Shown: piece after piece, positions 10,317-21,347 of the stretch
Layout: every line of letters starts with the position of its first letter
Numbering within the stretch: position 1 is the first letter of the stretch
Assembly (NCBI GenBank): GCA_030278955.1
Contig: JAOANR010000005.1
Span: 36,521,105-36,585,104, forward strand
Reading direction: 5' to 3'
Length of the DNA: 64,000 nucleotides
Source of the DNA: Hygrophila difformis
Lineage: Eukaryota > Streptophyta > Magnoliopsida > Lamiales > Acanthaceae
Program-made: the position numbers and the translations under genes
The notes under the pieces: model-generated
Told to the model about the DNA's origin: nothing
What the model saw: only the letters and a program-made list of their open reading frames with translations
Databases searched by the model: none

Positions 10317-13300
10317 TCAACCAAAGTCAAAGTGAAGGATTTTCATGCATGATAACATCTTCTCAGCAGGCAAACACTTAGTTCCCATATCAGCAGGATT
10401 ATATTCAGAAGCAATTTTATCCAGTTTAAGTTTTTCACACTCAACATTGTCCCTAATGAAGTGGTACTTAACATCAATATGTTTAGACCTATCATGAAAA
10501 ACAGGATGTTTGCTTAACTGAATGGCAGATTGGCTATCAGAATATATGGTTATCTCATTTTTTAATCCTAGTTCATGCATCAGACCACTAAACCATATTC
10601 CCTCTTTAAAAGCTTCAGTAATGGCAATGAATTCAGATTCTGTAGTGGACAAGGCAACAACAGGTTGCAATTGAGATTTCCAACTCACACAAGAACCACC
10701 TACAGTAAACACATAGGATGTAGTAGACTTCCTACTATCCTTATCATTCGCAAAGTTAGAGTCTACATAACCAGTCACAAATAAATCATCATTCCATTTA
10801 GCAAAACACAGAGAGTAATGCATAGACTTGATTAAGTATCTCAACAACCATTTCAGAGCTTCCCAATGTGGTCTACCAGGATTAGCCATAAATCTGCTCA
10901 AACAACTTATAGGATAAGCTAAATCAGGTCTAGTAGAAATCATCAAATACATAACAGAACCAATGGCATGAGCATAAGGGACAGATTCCATATCTTTCAA
11001 TTCAGATTCATTTTTAGGGCACTGTTCTTTAGTCAACAGGAAATGAGAAGCAAGAGGGGAACCAACAGGTTTAGCATTTGACATCTTGAATCTAGAGAGA
11101 ATTTTCTTCACATATTCAGCCTGATTAAGGATTAGGGTTGAATTAGCCCTATCCCTAACTATATGCATTCCAAGAATGCATTTGGCTTCTCCTAGATTCT
11201 TCATGTCAAAACTCTTGTTCAAACAATTTTGAACTTCAACAATGCTTTTCATGCAAGGACTAACAAGCAGCATATCATCAACATATAGCAATAAGAACAT
11301 AGGCACAGAATTCACATTCTTCAAGTATAAGCAGTGATCAAATTTAGATCTGATGAAGCCTATGTCTTTCATGCATTTATCAAACTTAATGTTCCACTGT
11401 CTAGGTGCTTGTTTCAGTCCATACAAAGCTTTTTTCAACAGGCATACATGATTGGGTTTGGTTTTATCCACAAAACCTTCAGGTTGCTTCATACAAATTT
11501 TCTTATCAATATCACCATGCAAGAAAGCAGTTTTAACATCCATTTGTATAAGCTCCCAATCAAAATGAGCAACTAAGGCAAGCATTACTCTAATAGTAGT
11601 GAATTTAGCAACAGGTGCAAATATTTCAGAATAATCTACACCCTCTTTCTGAGTAAAGCCCTTAGCTACAAGTCTAGCCTTAAACCTCTCACCATGAGTT
11701 TCCTGCTTGATTTTATAAATCCATTTACAATCAATCACAGAAATATTATCAGCCCTAGGAATCAACAGCCATGTCTCATTTTTATGCAATGATTCAATTT
11801 CCTCATTCATAGCACTAAGCCACTTACTAGCCTGTTTAGACTTAATAGCTTCAGAATATGATTTAGGCTCTAGATTATCAAGTTCTTCACAAACAGTCAT
11901 AGCATAAGCAGTAAGAACACAATCTGAGAACCTAGCAGGAGTTCTACCTACTCTTCTAGCTCTATCTCTAGCTAGCACATAATCATTCAAATCATGTTCA
12001 ACATTAACATCATCATTCTGAGCTCCACCTTCATCAATATCATGGGTATCAGTTATGGGTTCCTCATTCACATGCAAATTGGGATCAACAATCTCAGCAT
12101 TTTCAATCACATTAGGCACAGTAATGGGAGCAGGCAAATTCACAGAATGTTCCACAGAAGAAGACTCCACCTCAACAGAAGTACTACCATTCTCAAAAAC
12201 TTTCATAGGAAATTCAGATTCATTAAAAATCACATCCCTACTAACAATGATTTTAAAACCACCCCCTGATCTATCAAATAACCTGTAACCCTTGGTACCC
12301 TCAGGATAACCTAAGAAAATGCATTTCTTGGTTCTAGGGTCCAATTTATCATTACTAGTATGCACAAAAGCTGAACATCCAAATACTCTTAGATGTTCAT
12401 AATCAACAGGTTTACCAAAAAAGACAGAATCAGGAGATTTACCATTCAAGGGGGCATTGGGTGATTTATTAACTAAGTAAGCAGCTGTCATCAGTGCTTC
12501 ACCCCAGAACTTCTTAGAAAGGCCAGTAGGTGCCATCAAGCACCTAACCTTTTCTAATAAAGTTCTGTTCATTCTTTCAATGACCCCATTCTGTTGAGGT
12601 GAGTAAGGAACAGATTTATGCCTTCTTATACCAGATTCAGCACACAAAGCATCCATATGATGATTACAAAATTCAAGCCCATTATCTGTCCTAAGTGTAC
12701 CAATCTTTAAACCAGTTTGATTTTCAATCAAAGCTTTCCAGTGTTTAAAGTTCCCAAAAACATCAGATTTGTTTTGCATGAGAAATACCCAAACTTTTCT
12801 AGAAAAATCATCCATGATAGATAAAAAATATCTTCTACCACCATGTGTGGGAGTCGAAGATGGACCCCACACATCAGCATGAATGTACTCAAGTACACGG
12901 GTGGATTTTATCCCAACAGGATATGAAGAATTAAAAGACACTCTATGTTGTTTACCAGCTAAGCATGATTCACACAGATCAACTTCACATAAATCAGATT
13001 TCAAACAACCAGCATCTTTCAGATATTTCATGCCTTTATCACTCATATGCCCTAGTCTAGCATGCCACAAAAGCGTATTCTGTTTAACCTTATCAGAAAT
13101 AGAACTAGAACTAGCAGCAAGAGCACAATTAACCACATTAGAGACCACATAAAGATTATGCTTGAGAATAGCCTTAAAAAGCATCAAATTCCCTTTAAAC
13201 ATTTTAATCATGTCATTACCAATTCTCCCTTCTAAACCTTTCTTCTGCAAGTTCGCAAGAGAAATCAAATTGTAAGACAAATCAGGCACATGCTTCACAC

Positions 13301-14381
13301 CCTCAAGACAGAATCTTGTCCCATTCTCAAACTGTAAGACAATATTTCCTATACCTAAGACAGGACATCTATTGTCATTACCCATGTACACAAAGTCATC
13401 TTTAACAGATTGATATGAATCAAATAATTCAACATTAGGAGACATATGGGAGGTGCAACCTGAGTCTAACAACCACACAGATTTAGAAACATCTTTAGCC
13501 ACATTGACATCAGAAAAACAATTCATATCATGAACCATCAAAAGCTCATCATGCCTAACTGCCACATCAGTCACAGCATTAACATCATTGTTCTGATTAT
13601 CAACATGATTCTTCTCTTTCTTAGAGAGTCTACAATCTTTAATGAAGTGGCCCTTTTTACCGCAGTTGTAACATTTCTTATCATGTTTACCTCTTGACTG
13701 AGATCTATGTGATTTAGACTGACCCCTAGCATTGCTTCTGCCCCTATCATTATGCTGTTGGTGATTACTCTTTTTCCAAGACCTACCCCTAGTCATAAAC
13801 ACCTTATCAGAATGCTTAGAGGAATTCTTCATTTCAAGTTCTTTGTTCTTAAGACTCTTAATCACATGATCTAAAGTCAAATCATCTCTAGCATACTGAA
13901 TAGCAGATTTCACATCAGAATATGAATCAGGGATGGCATTCAATAACACAATGGGCACATAATCATCAATATGCTTATCACCAGTTGCTTTTATGTCTTG
14001 AACAAGTTTAGTGAAATTATCTAAACTCTCATCTAAGTCTCTAGATATATCCAATTTAAATTTAAAAAATTTACCAAGCAGGAATATTCTAGAAGACAGA
14101 GATGACTCAGCATATAGTTTAGACAGCCTCTCCCAAAGGTCCTTGGCTGTTTTGCAATCATTAACTTTTCTAAGCACAGCATCAGATAAACTAAGGATAA
14201 TGGCAGATTTAGCAAGTTCATCAGTTTCAGTCTTTTTAGCTTCAGTCACATCTTTATCAAAGAGTTGATCAATTGCATTATAAACTCTTTGTTGGACAAG
14301 AACACAACGCATCTTAACTTGCCAGATGCTGAAGTCGTTCTTTCCATTAAAAGGAACTATGCTATTTGAGGTAGAAGCCAT
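10317..14381 (-). CDS. Copia gag-pol polyprotein, intact
   Basis: A single 1354-codon frame encodes all products of a Ty1/copia element in the order gag, protease, integrase, reverse transcriptase, RNase H. The N-terminal 220 residues are gag-like (FNGKNDFSIWQVKMR). A CCHC zinc knuckle lies at about residues 238-251 (CYNCGKKGHFIKDC). The protease motif DSGCTSHM follows at about 307. The integrase has its HHCC zinc-binding region (ending CESCLAGKQH), DDFSR, RTDNGLEF and NGVIERMNR with the catalytic Asp, Asp and Glu. Reverse transcriptase has LLYVDDML, and RNase H shows DSNFANDKDSRKS, STTESEF and SDSQSAI. Length is normal for the family. Integrase before reverse transcriptase defines copia; the sequence feels closest to the Tork/Tnt1 branch, which is an impression only. 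The start is the first ATG after the leader, 616 bp from the 5' LTR. No stop, frameshift or missing catalytic residue was seen. Confidence 0.96.
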   Translation of the reverse strand: MASTSNSIVPFNGKNDFSIWQVKMRCVLVQQRVYNAIDQLFDKDVTEAKKTETDELAKSAIILSLSDAVLRKVNDCKTAKDLWERLSKLYAESSLSSRIFLLGKFFKFKLDISRDLDESLDNFTKLVQDIKATGDKHIDDYVPIVLLNAIPDSYSDVKSAIQYARDDLTLDHVIKSLKNKELEMKNSSKHSDKVFMTRGRSWKKSNHQQHNDRGRSNARGQSKSHRSQSRGKHDKKCYNCGKKGHFIKDCRLSKKEKNHVDNQNNDVNAVTDVAVRHDELLMVHDMNCFSDVNVAKDVSKSVWLLDSGCTSHMSPNVELFDSYQSVKDDFVYMGNDNRCPVLGIGNIVLQFENGTRFCLEGVKHVPDLSYNLISLANLQKKGLEGRIGNDMIKMFKGNLMLFKAILKHNLYVVSNVVNCALAASSSSISDKVKQNTLLWHARLGHMSDKGMKYLKDAGCLKSDLCEVDLCESCLAGKQHRVSFNSSYPVGIKSTRVLEYIHADVWGPSSTPTHGGRRYFLSIMDDFSRKVWVFLMQNKSDVFGNFKHWKALIENQTGLKIGTLRTDNGLEFCNHHMDALCAESGIRRHKSVPYSPQQNGVIERMNRTLLEKVRCLMAPTGLSKKFWGEALMTAAYLVNKSPNAPLNGKSPDSVFFGKPVDYEHLRVFGCSAFVHTSNDKLDPRTKKCIFLGYPEGTKGYRLFDRSGGGFKIIVSRDVIFNESEFPMKVFENGSTSVEVESSSVEHSVNLPAPITVPNVIENAEIVDPNLHVNEEPITDTHDIDEGGAQNDDVNVEHDLNDYVLARDRARRVGRTPARFSDCVLTAYAMTVCEELDNLEPKSYSEAIKSKQASKWLSAMNEEIESLHKNETWLLIPRADNISVIDCKWIYKIKQETHGERFKARLVAKGFTQKEGVDYSEIFAPVAKFTTIRVMLALVAHFDWELIQMDVKTAFLHGDIDKKICMKQPEGFVDKTKPNHVCLLKKALYGLKQAPRQWNIKFDKCMKDIGFIRSKFDHCLYLKNVNSVPMFLLLYVDDMLLVSPCMKSIVEVQNCLNKSFDMKNLGEAKCILGMHIVRDRANSTLILNQAEYVKKILSRFKMSNAKPVGSPLASHFLLTKEQCPKNESELKDMESVPYAHAIGSVMYLMISTRPDLAYPISCLSRFMANPGRPHWEALKWLLRYLIKSMHYSLCFAKWNDDLFVTGYVDSNFANDKDSRKSTTSYVFTVGGSCVSWKSQLQPVVALSTTESEFIAITEAFKEGIWFSGLMHELGLKNEITIYSDSQSAIQLSKHPVFHDRSKHIDVKYHFIRDNVECEKLKLDKIASEYNPADMGTKCLPAEKMLSCMKILHFDFG

Positions 14382-14982
14382 TATTGTGTTTGGCCTTTTT
14401 AATCAGAATGAGCAAACAAGTGCTCAAACACTTAGCCAACTAATCACAATTACTTCAACCCTATAGCATATAACATCCTTTTAAATTTTTAAGCATACCC
14501 AAATTAATTTTGGGAGCCCAAAAATTTTTCAGACTTGACCCAGCTATTGGACAGGCCCAAATTAAATTTTGGGTGGCCCAAATAGCTACAACGGTCAGAT
14601 TTCAAATTTCAAGGATTTTTCAGATTCCCCAAAAATGCACACTGCTCAATGCACTTTTCAGAAAATACTTTTCAGAGATCTGAAATTTAATTTTTCAGTC
14701 CCCAAAAAATACCCAAATCCCAAATATTGCACAAAGCACAGAATGATCACAGAAAGCACATTTCACACTAAGAGTGCAAAATCATCAAGAACACCACACA
14801 AAGCAGTTTCAAACACAGCTATGGCAGAATTTAAAAACACACAGTTTAAGCCAAGCACATAAACAACACCCCGGAGTATTCTCCTCCAGAAAAGTAAAGA
14901 TTTGCGAAAAATGTAAAAGTGAGATCAAGCTAATATACCTTGCGGGGATGCCTTGACCAATCCCCGTCCCACAGTGGCCTAT

Positions 14983-14995
14983 GGCTCTGATACCA
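14983..14995 (-). promoter_or_regulatory. Primer-binding site, initiator tRNA-Met
   Basis: On the minus strand reads TGGTATCAGAGCC, complementary to the 3' end of plant initiator tRNA-Met, one base inside the 5' LTR (which starts at 14997). It primes minus-strand cDNA synthesis. Confidence 0.93.
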
Positions 14996-14996
14996 C

Positions 14997-15948
14997 TGTT
15001 GGGTAAACACGAAGACCCTGTATTACCTACTCTATTACAACCCAAAAGGCCTAAACTAGTGGGATTACATTGCTTGCTCACAAATACATGATCACTCAAT
15101 TAAAATGGAAACAGAAACAAAAACAGAAACTAAAACGGAAGCAAGGAGACGCCTGAAAGCTGCTGCCGGTCCGATCTGCTCTGCCTCCGGCGGACAGAAT
15201 CCGGCAGCCTCCGTTTCTGCTCCGTTCGGTCTCCTCTGTCCAGATCTTGCCTTCTCTTTTGGATCTACAAAAGATGGTTAGCAAAACACACAATAACAAC
15301 AAATGTAAAGAGACAATAGAGATATACCAACGGATCTAACGAGATCCGTTAACCCTAGGCTCAGGTAGCCCAATAGATGCTACCACTCAACCGGGGCCAT
15401 CAAGATCGGTCCAAAGGGAAGAGAACGAGGCAGCCATGGTTACTGTCGGCATCCAAAGCACCACCAAGGCCGCAATGACACGCTGCCCCGCCGCACGCCA
15501 AACGTCACAGCCGTTTCCAGCACCGCCAATGTCCACCGCCTTGCTCAACCCGCCACCGGAAACCACTTTCCGGTGGCCCTAGAACTCTGTGGCTCTAAAA
15601 GAGGGAGAAAGACACAACCCTACCGAACCCCCAAGATCCGGTAACCCCAAGCCCCTTGCAAAACTCACAACTCTCGTCCCTTAACCTCACACACTCTTTG
15701 ATAAGGGAGAACTAATCTAACCCTAAGTGTAGTGTTGAGGACTGAACACAGAAAAGAGAAGCTGGAGGGGGCGCCGCTGCTCACCAAGAGTGGGAAAAAA
15801 AAAATGAGGGTTAGGGCAAGAATAAGACACGGCTGGAGTATAAATATATTAGACCAAATGGGCCTCAGCAAGTAACAAACTTCATGGGCCAAAAGTCTTG
15901 GGCCGGTAGAAACATTTGGGCCGAGCAGAAACTGGGCCAACCACAACA
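14997..15948 (-). repeat. 5' LTR of the intact copia
   Basis: 952 bp, same sequence as 9216-10166 apart from two small indels. In the minus-strand orientation it contains the element's promoter; transcripts would run away from NRPB12. Frames at 15096-15302 and 15665-15961 are LTR translations and not genes. Confidence 0.93.
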
Positions 15949-15953
15949 GAGCA

Positions 15954-16357
15954 TGTAACATAATTTTTAAATTTTAGAAAATTTATTGATTTTTTTTTAA
16001 TTATTAATTTTATTCTTGTTAAATGCACAGCTCAATGATTCTTCTTATTTCGACACTTGATTCAGACTCCACATTCAGACCTTTTTCTGTTTTGGAAAGG
16101 GGCCTAGATGGAGCTTTATTCGAGGCGGGTTGATTTGAAGTTGATAGATTTGCTCATTTTAGTGAAGATTGGTCATTGTGTGATTTACAGTATTTGTTTT
16201 TGAGAAACGCGTTAATATTGTGCTTTTACACTGTTGATTGTTTTGAAAGTTGATAGGTTTTGAATATTAGTTATTGATTCAGTATTTTTTGTTTTGTTCT
16301 GTTTTGTTTTATAATCTTTGCCGAAAGTGAACTGCACTTTACGCCTTCAAATATACA
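15954..16357 (+). other. Presumed end of 5' UTR intron and leader
   Basis: T-rich intron-like sequence after the copia. Several AG acceptors follow pyrimidine-rich tracts. The 30 bp or so before the ATG at 16358 contain no other ATG. No other feature seen. Confidence 0.4.
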
Positions 16358-18048
16358 ATGGATCCGCCTGAGCCTGTCAAATACATCTGTGGAGGTATTG
16401 TGAATTTGGGTTGTATGTGTCAGTGTCTTGGTTACGTGTGTGTGTGTGTTGTTTGTGTTTTCTTTTTTTCTTTTTCATTTTCTTTTCCTTTTATATTTTA
16501 TTTTTTTATCCAGAGCTAATCAACTTAGCTTTGGTGTAGATTGTGGACACGAAAATCCCCTGAAGACAGTTGATGCGATTCAATGCCGAGAATGTGGTTA
16601 TCGTATCCTATACAAGAAGCGCACTCGCAGAAGTAATTCCTTCTTTTACTCTGTTATTTTTCTCCTCCAATTCTTCAGCTTTCCCAAAATTTGTTTCTTG
16701 TCTTGTTCCTTGCTTTGTTTTAGCCTAACTAGTACAAATCATTTTAAATACATGGAATCCGTTTGGATGTTGGTCTGAAAATGTAAAGTTGTATGCTTGC
16801 TTGCAGTGAAAAATATCAATGCTTTGTTGCGCCAAATTTGTTTGATATACAATTGATATGATTCTTCTATTATATGAAATGATGTATGATAATTCGATAA
16901 TGACCAAGTTAAAAAATCGATGATTAGAAATTTGGGCCGTGAATGCATTTGAACATGAGATCTATACATTGATGTGTATATTGATTTGAATTTGAATTTA
17001 AATGAGATCAATATGAAGTTTCCTCATTTTTGTATCCATTTGATACTGGGGAAGACTTTCTGCTTTAGTTTTTGCTTTTCTTTAGTCGGGACTCTTTTAT
17101 TTTTCTTTTTTCTATTTGTTATTTGGCTTTGGCTTTGTAAAAGAAAAATAAAAATTTAAATAAAAAATAAAAAATACTAACTGTTTTAGGTTAGAATGAG
17201 TTGTATCCATTCACTTAGGCTATGCTCACTTTAAGGGACGTGATTGATCAATTCAACACTATTCAAAGGCATTAAATTAATCCTACTTAGTTCAATAGGA
17301 TTAATTACACCATTAATGGGTCTGTATTATGGTTTTGCTTATTTTCATTTGAATTTTTCTGATATAACATTTGACAAGATATTTAGTACGGAGTAATTTC
17401 TTTGCTGTGGTGTTTATTTGTTATATAAATTGATAAATTTTATATGCTATGCTTTTAAATTAAGTATTTTATGTTTGATGAATGTTTTATTTCTGTTTTA
17501 TTTATACAGTATACATTAATCACAATTCTCCATTCTACTGTATTCTCATATGGGGTTGCTGTGGTGTATATTGGCATTTGTGGGCACAGGCAACTTAACT
17601 TGTCTCCATCTGTAACCATTTTGACAGTTGCTTGTAAAGTAAAGCATGGGACATTCATTTCCTAACACGGTATCATGTGAAACATTCTGGAGTATATGCT
17701 TAGTTGATAGTGTTGTGGATGAACATATGGCATTGAAGGACAACGGTTTATTTATTTATTTTTTTTACTATTTTTTATCTTTTATTTTCTATGAAGGAAT
17801 GGTGCTGCAAAAATAATTTCTGTATGCCACATAGCAGCATGCATGTCTTTGGGCTCCTTTATATTTTTAACAGCTGAACATAAAATGATGGATGCAGCCT
17901 TTTGTCTTTGCTTGGTTGGTTATGCAATTAGAAATCTTTTATATGTTTGATTTGTGTTTCGTGTTATATATATGATGAGAAGTGTGACCACTTATTTACT
18001 TGAATTTGATCCCTGCATGATGCAGTTGTCCAATATGAAGCTCGTTGA
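16358..18048 (+). CDS. NRPB12: RNA polymerase II/IV/V subunit 12 (RPABC4 type)
   Basis: Small shared subunit of nuclear RNA polymerases, in the Rpb12/RPABC4 family. Three coding exons: 16358-16394, 16540-16632 and 18026-18048, together 153 nt, or 50 residues plus stop. Both introns are GT-AG (145 and 1393 bp) and interrupt codons so that the joined frame is continuous. The product starts [12 protein letters not shown], has a four-cysteine zinc ribbon (C11, C14, C28, C31; CxxC pairs in ICGDCG and CRECG), then the hallmark [11 protein letters not shown], and ends IVQYEAR. In yeast and human Rpb12 the zinc ribbon sits between Rpb2 and Rpb3 and helps hold the assembly platform. Length and motif order match plant homologues (about 51 residues). 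No single frame exceeds 31 codons, so the gene is missed by ORF length filters; the 116-codon frame at 16428-16778 runs across intron and is spurious. The copia insertion upstream should not alter the coding sequence but may affect the 5' UTR intron. Confidence 0.93.
16633..18025 (+). other. NRPB12 intron 2
   Basis: 1393-bp T-rich intron between GT at 16633 and the acceptor TGATGCAG at 18025. I see no nested element or RNA gene in it. Confidence 0.75.
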
Positions 18049-18193
18049 AGCCACAGCGTAGGTGATGATGGTATCAGCAGCAGCCCCCTTTTTTGCTAGT
18101 AGAGTATATACTAGTAATTGTTAATATGATCTGGATTTATGATGAGTGATCGTAATGGTCGTATTTTTGCTAGTATATTGTTAATAAGTAATA
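18049..18193 (+). other. NRPB12 3' UTR region
   Basis: Sequence after the stop codon leading to a TA-flanked MITE at 18194. No clear poly(A) signal could be fixed; the 3' UTR may end before or inside the MITE. Confidence 0.4.
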
Positions 18194-18453
18194 CTCCCTC
18201 CGTTTTTTTATATCTTCACCATTTATATCCTGCACGCAATCCAATACATATTTTTAATCATTAATAATTCAAATTATATACAAGTAAAAATTATAAAAAT
18301 TTTATATTCTAAAATTATGCGATTAGACGAATCCAACAACATCTTACTTGACTATCTTTTATCTTATATAACTATGTTAAAAAGTTGAAATAAAGTCACT
18401 TGATGAATAGCATCTACTATTCAAAGGGTAATGTTAAATAAAAATGGAGGGAG
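18194..18453. mobile_element. Stowaway MITE downstream of NRPB12
   Basis: 260 bp, flanked by TA (18192-18193, 18454-18455), ends CTCCCTCCGTTTTTTTAT and the complement of CTCCCTCCATTTTTATTT. Its body resembles the 259-bp MITE at 4421 (shared 'acaagtaaaaatta'-like and 'atattctaaaat' stretches). Non-coding. Confidence 0.8.
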
Positions 18454-18574
18454 TATGCTCTTAATGGAATTATGATGTGTGGCGGTAATGGTCGTATTTT
18501 GCTTTCACCTGTGTGATTTGCGACTAATCTGCGTTGCTTTTCGTTTGGTTTTCTTGGTACTATAAGATGGAAGG

Positions 18575-20603
18575 CAGTGGCGGACGCAGACTGTTGGGAT
18601 TGGGAGGGCGGTCTCCGAACAATAGTAGTATAATTTTTTCGGAAAAAATGATAAATAGGTCCTTTTTCTTTTCAAAAAATTCAAATCAGTCCTTTTTCTA
18701 TTTTATTACCAAAACAGTCCTCTACAAATGCTAATTATGTTCAAATCAGTCCTTTTTTCACTAATTATATTCTAATTGCTGACGTGGCAAGGGTTTTAAT
18801 TTAAACCTGACACGTGTGCATAATATTAGTCCTTTTTCTTTTATCTTTTGCCAATTCAGTCCTAAACTTTTATTTTGTTCTATTTAGTCCTCTACCCTAA
18901 TCACTCATTTTTATATTAATTGGCCTCAAACCTTTCAAATTATTTCATTTTAGGCCCAGAACCTTAAATTTTTTATTATTACTAATCCATTTATCAAATA
19001 AACGCACAACATACTTCCATAAATAAAATTAAACACCAAACCTCATATATTTGGTTCGACTGCTTTGTTATCGGGTCTTTCAAGTACCGGAATTTTACGG
19101 ACTCTCTCTAATAACCACTCGACCGCAACCGATTGTTCATTGGTTTTGGTTTCCTTCAGTAACAATCAACAGAATCTTACTTTGCGTCCTACCTTAGGAT
19201 GTAGCAATATTTGAGTAAATGATTTAACTTGAAGTTTTGGAAGGTTATGGATACAGGAAGCCTTGGTTTTATTGAAAAATATTAATATTGTTAAAAATAT
19301 TAAAAAATAGCCTGAATTTTATTGTCCACAAAATATGATTGTGCTGATTGTTGCTGAAGGAAACCAGAACCAATGAACCATCGTTACGGTCGGATGGTTA
19401 GAGAGAGCCCGTAAAATTCGGAACTTCGAAGACCCAGTAACAAGTCGGTTAAACCCAATGTATGAGGTTTGGTATTTAATTTTATTTACGGAAGTATGTT
19501 GTGCATTTATTTGATAAATGTATTAGTAATAATAAAAAATTTAAGGTTCTTGGCCTAAAATGAAATAATTTGAAAGGTTTGAGGCCAATTAATATAAAAA
19601 TGAGTGATTGGGGTAGATGACTAAATAGAACAAAATAAAAGTTTAGGACTGAATTGGCAAAAGATAAAAGAAAAAGGACTAATATTATGCACACGAGTCA
19701 GGTTTAAATTAAAACCCTTGCCACGTCAGCAATTAGAATATAATTAGTGAAAAAAGGACTGATTTGGACATAATTAGCATTTGTAGAGGACTGTTTTGGT
19801 AATAAAATAGAAAAAGGACTGATTTGAATTTTTTGAAAAGAAAAAGGACATATTTATCCTTTTTTTCCTAATTTTTTCGCAATACATAAAATAATAAAAA
19901 TAATATTATATCAAAATTTCATTATCGATATTTTTATTTTATTTTTAATATATTAGTAGCAACAATTGTAACATACGGTTCATATTATGAAAGTGTTATA
20001 AAAAATTTCATTTTAAACTTTTACGTAATATTTTAAAAATAGAAAACAATATTAAAAAAATCATAGTATTTAATTGGTTTAGATAATCATCTGGGTACCA
20101 TGTTCATAACTTCCTATAAACCAAGGTTTTTTTTAAAAAAATTATAGTATTATTTTATTAATATATTAATAAAAATAAAGAGCAAAAGAACCTAAGTTTA
20201 AAAAGAAGTTTACAATAGCTAAAACCCAACAACAAAAGTAGCCCAAATAATTATTTAGATAAGCATTAAAATTGATTATATTAACAAAATTAGTTAACAA
20301 GTTGATTATGTTTATTTTAGATATTGATGCACTCCTAAAACTTTTCATTTTTATAGAAGTGACCTCATACTTACGTTAAAATAAATTTGAATTTTGACAT
20401 TTACAGCTCTTTTTGTTATAGTTGACAAATACCAAACAAATAAAAATAAAATAAGGAAAATATAATTTGAAAAAAAAACTTAAAATGTAAAAATAAGGCA
20501 AAACAAATAGACAAAATTGAGACAATTATATAAAAACTTAATGGTGAACGTCGAGCTCGGAGGGGCGGCCGACCCCCCTTGCCCCTAAATGTGTCCGCCA
20601 ATG
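18575..20603. mobile_element. Non-autonomous hAT-like element carrying a foldback element
   Basis: Left end CAGTGGCGGACGCAGA; right end the complement of CATTGGCGGACACATTTAGG. Flanking 8-bp duplication ATGGAAGG (18567-18574) and ATGGGAGG (20604-20611), 7 of 8 matching. Without the nested foldback element (18641-19868) it is about 0.8 kb. No transposase frame. The end motif CAGTGGCGGA resembles that of the element at 7595-8941, so they may belong to one family. Confidence 0.6.
18641..19868. mobile_element. Foldback/MULE-like element with about 525-bp inverted arms
   Basis: Left arm 18641-19168 and right arm 19345-19868 are inverted copies with scattered mismatches, separated by about 176 bp of AT-rich spacer. 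Ends are GGAAAAAA...TTTTTTCC. Flanked by a perfect 10-bp duplication TAATTTTTTC (18631-18640, 19869-19878). Long inverted arms with a 9-11-bp duplication fit a Mutator-like foldback element. No transposase. Arms contain several AGTCCTTTTTC-type subrepeats and a GACACGTGTGC segment (G-box core CACGTG). Any transcript across it would form a long hairpin RNA. Confidence 0.8.
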
Positions 20604-20611
20604 ATGGGAGG

Positions 20612-21347
20612 GTACATTTCATGTTGAACCTTGCCAACAGAATATATTTTGCATAGTTTAGGTTCTTAAAACTTTCAAAGGTAACTTCACTGCAAACTTC
20701 ACCGTACCACATTCAGTTGAAATAGCCTTTTTTTTCCCTTTTAGGAAGAATGTGTTCCCTTTTACTAATACTACGTTTAATTTTAAGGTCATGTGCTATA
20801 AATTATAATCCAAGCTCAAAAGTGGGGATGAATTATTCCATGAAATTGAAGTATAAGATTATTTAATTAATCGAAGTGAACATAATATAAGTAAATAGGA
20901 TTAAATTATCCTATTAGGATTTGAATAAATTTAACAATCCCATCCATAAAAGTGAACAACATAATATGCATGCTTGATTGATCACCTCTTCCTTTGTATT
21001 TCGGAATGTGTAGCATGATTTCGATTTTAAAAATATATATACTATCGGTTTTAAATTAATTTATCATTTCTCCTTTAACATCAAAATAATTGTAACATTT
21101 TTATATTTGGTAAAGTAAAGTGAATGAGAAAGTGGAGTTTGATGAGAAAGCTCGATGAAAATAAGATTTTATTGAAAAAACATATTAAAGCAAACTGGTC
21201 CATCAAAATTGTTGTACCTTAATAAAATAAAATAAAATAAATTTAGAATCTAACATCTTAAGCATAAATATTAGATGTCTAATGGTTAAGTCTCCTACTC
21301 TCCCTTATAGTTTTTTGATTTCCCACCCGGTCTCATATCCTTCCCTT
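20612..21347. other. Intergenic DNA
   Basis: AT-rich, no credible gene. The end near 21300-21347 adjoins the C-terminal end of the helicase relic. Confidence 0.4.

Larger units (their letters stand above)
9216..15948 (-). mobile_element. Complete Ty1/copia retrotransposon, recent insertion
   Basis: 6733 bp on the minus strand, flanked by perfect GAGCA duplications (9211-9215, 15949-15953). The two LTRs are 951 and 952 bp and by eye differ only by two small indels (two extra bases near 15487, one base fewer near 15797). It has a PBS matching initiator tRNA-Met, a polypurine tract and one uninterrupted gag-pol frame of 1354 codons. Everything needed for autonomous retrotransposition seems present. 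LTR near-identity means the insertion is very young. It sits antisense inside the presumed 5' UTR intron of the NRPB12 gene. Confidence 0.95.

Noticed and set aside
16428..16778. 116-codon open frame on the plus strand
   Set aside because: Spans NRPB12 intron 1, exon 2 in the right frame only briefly, and intron 2; it is not the real gene model.
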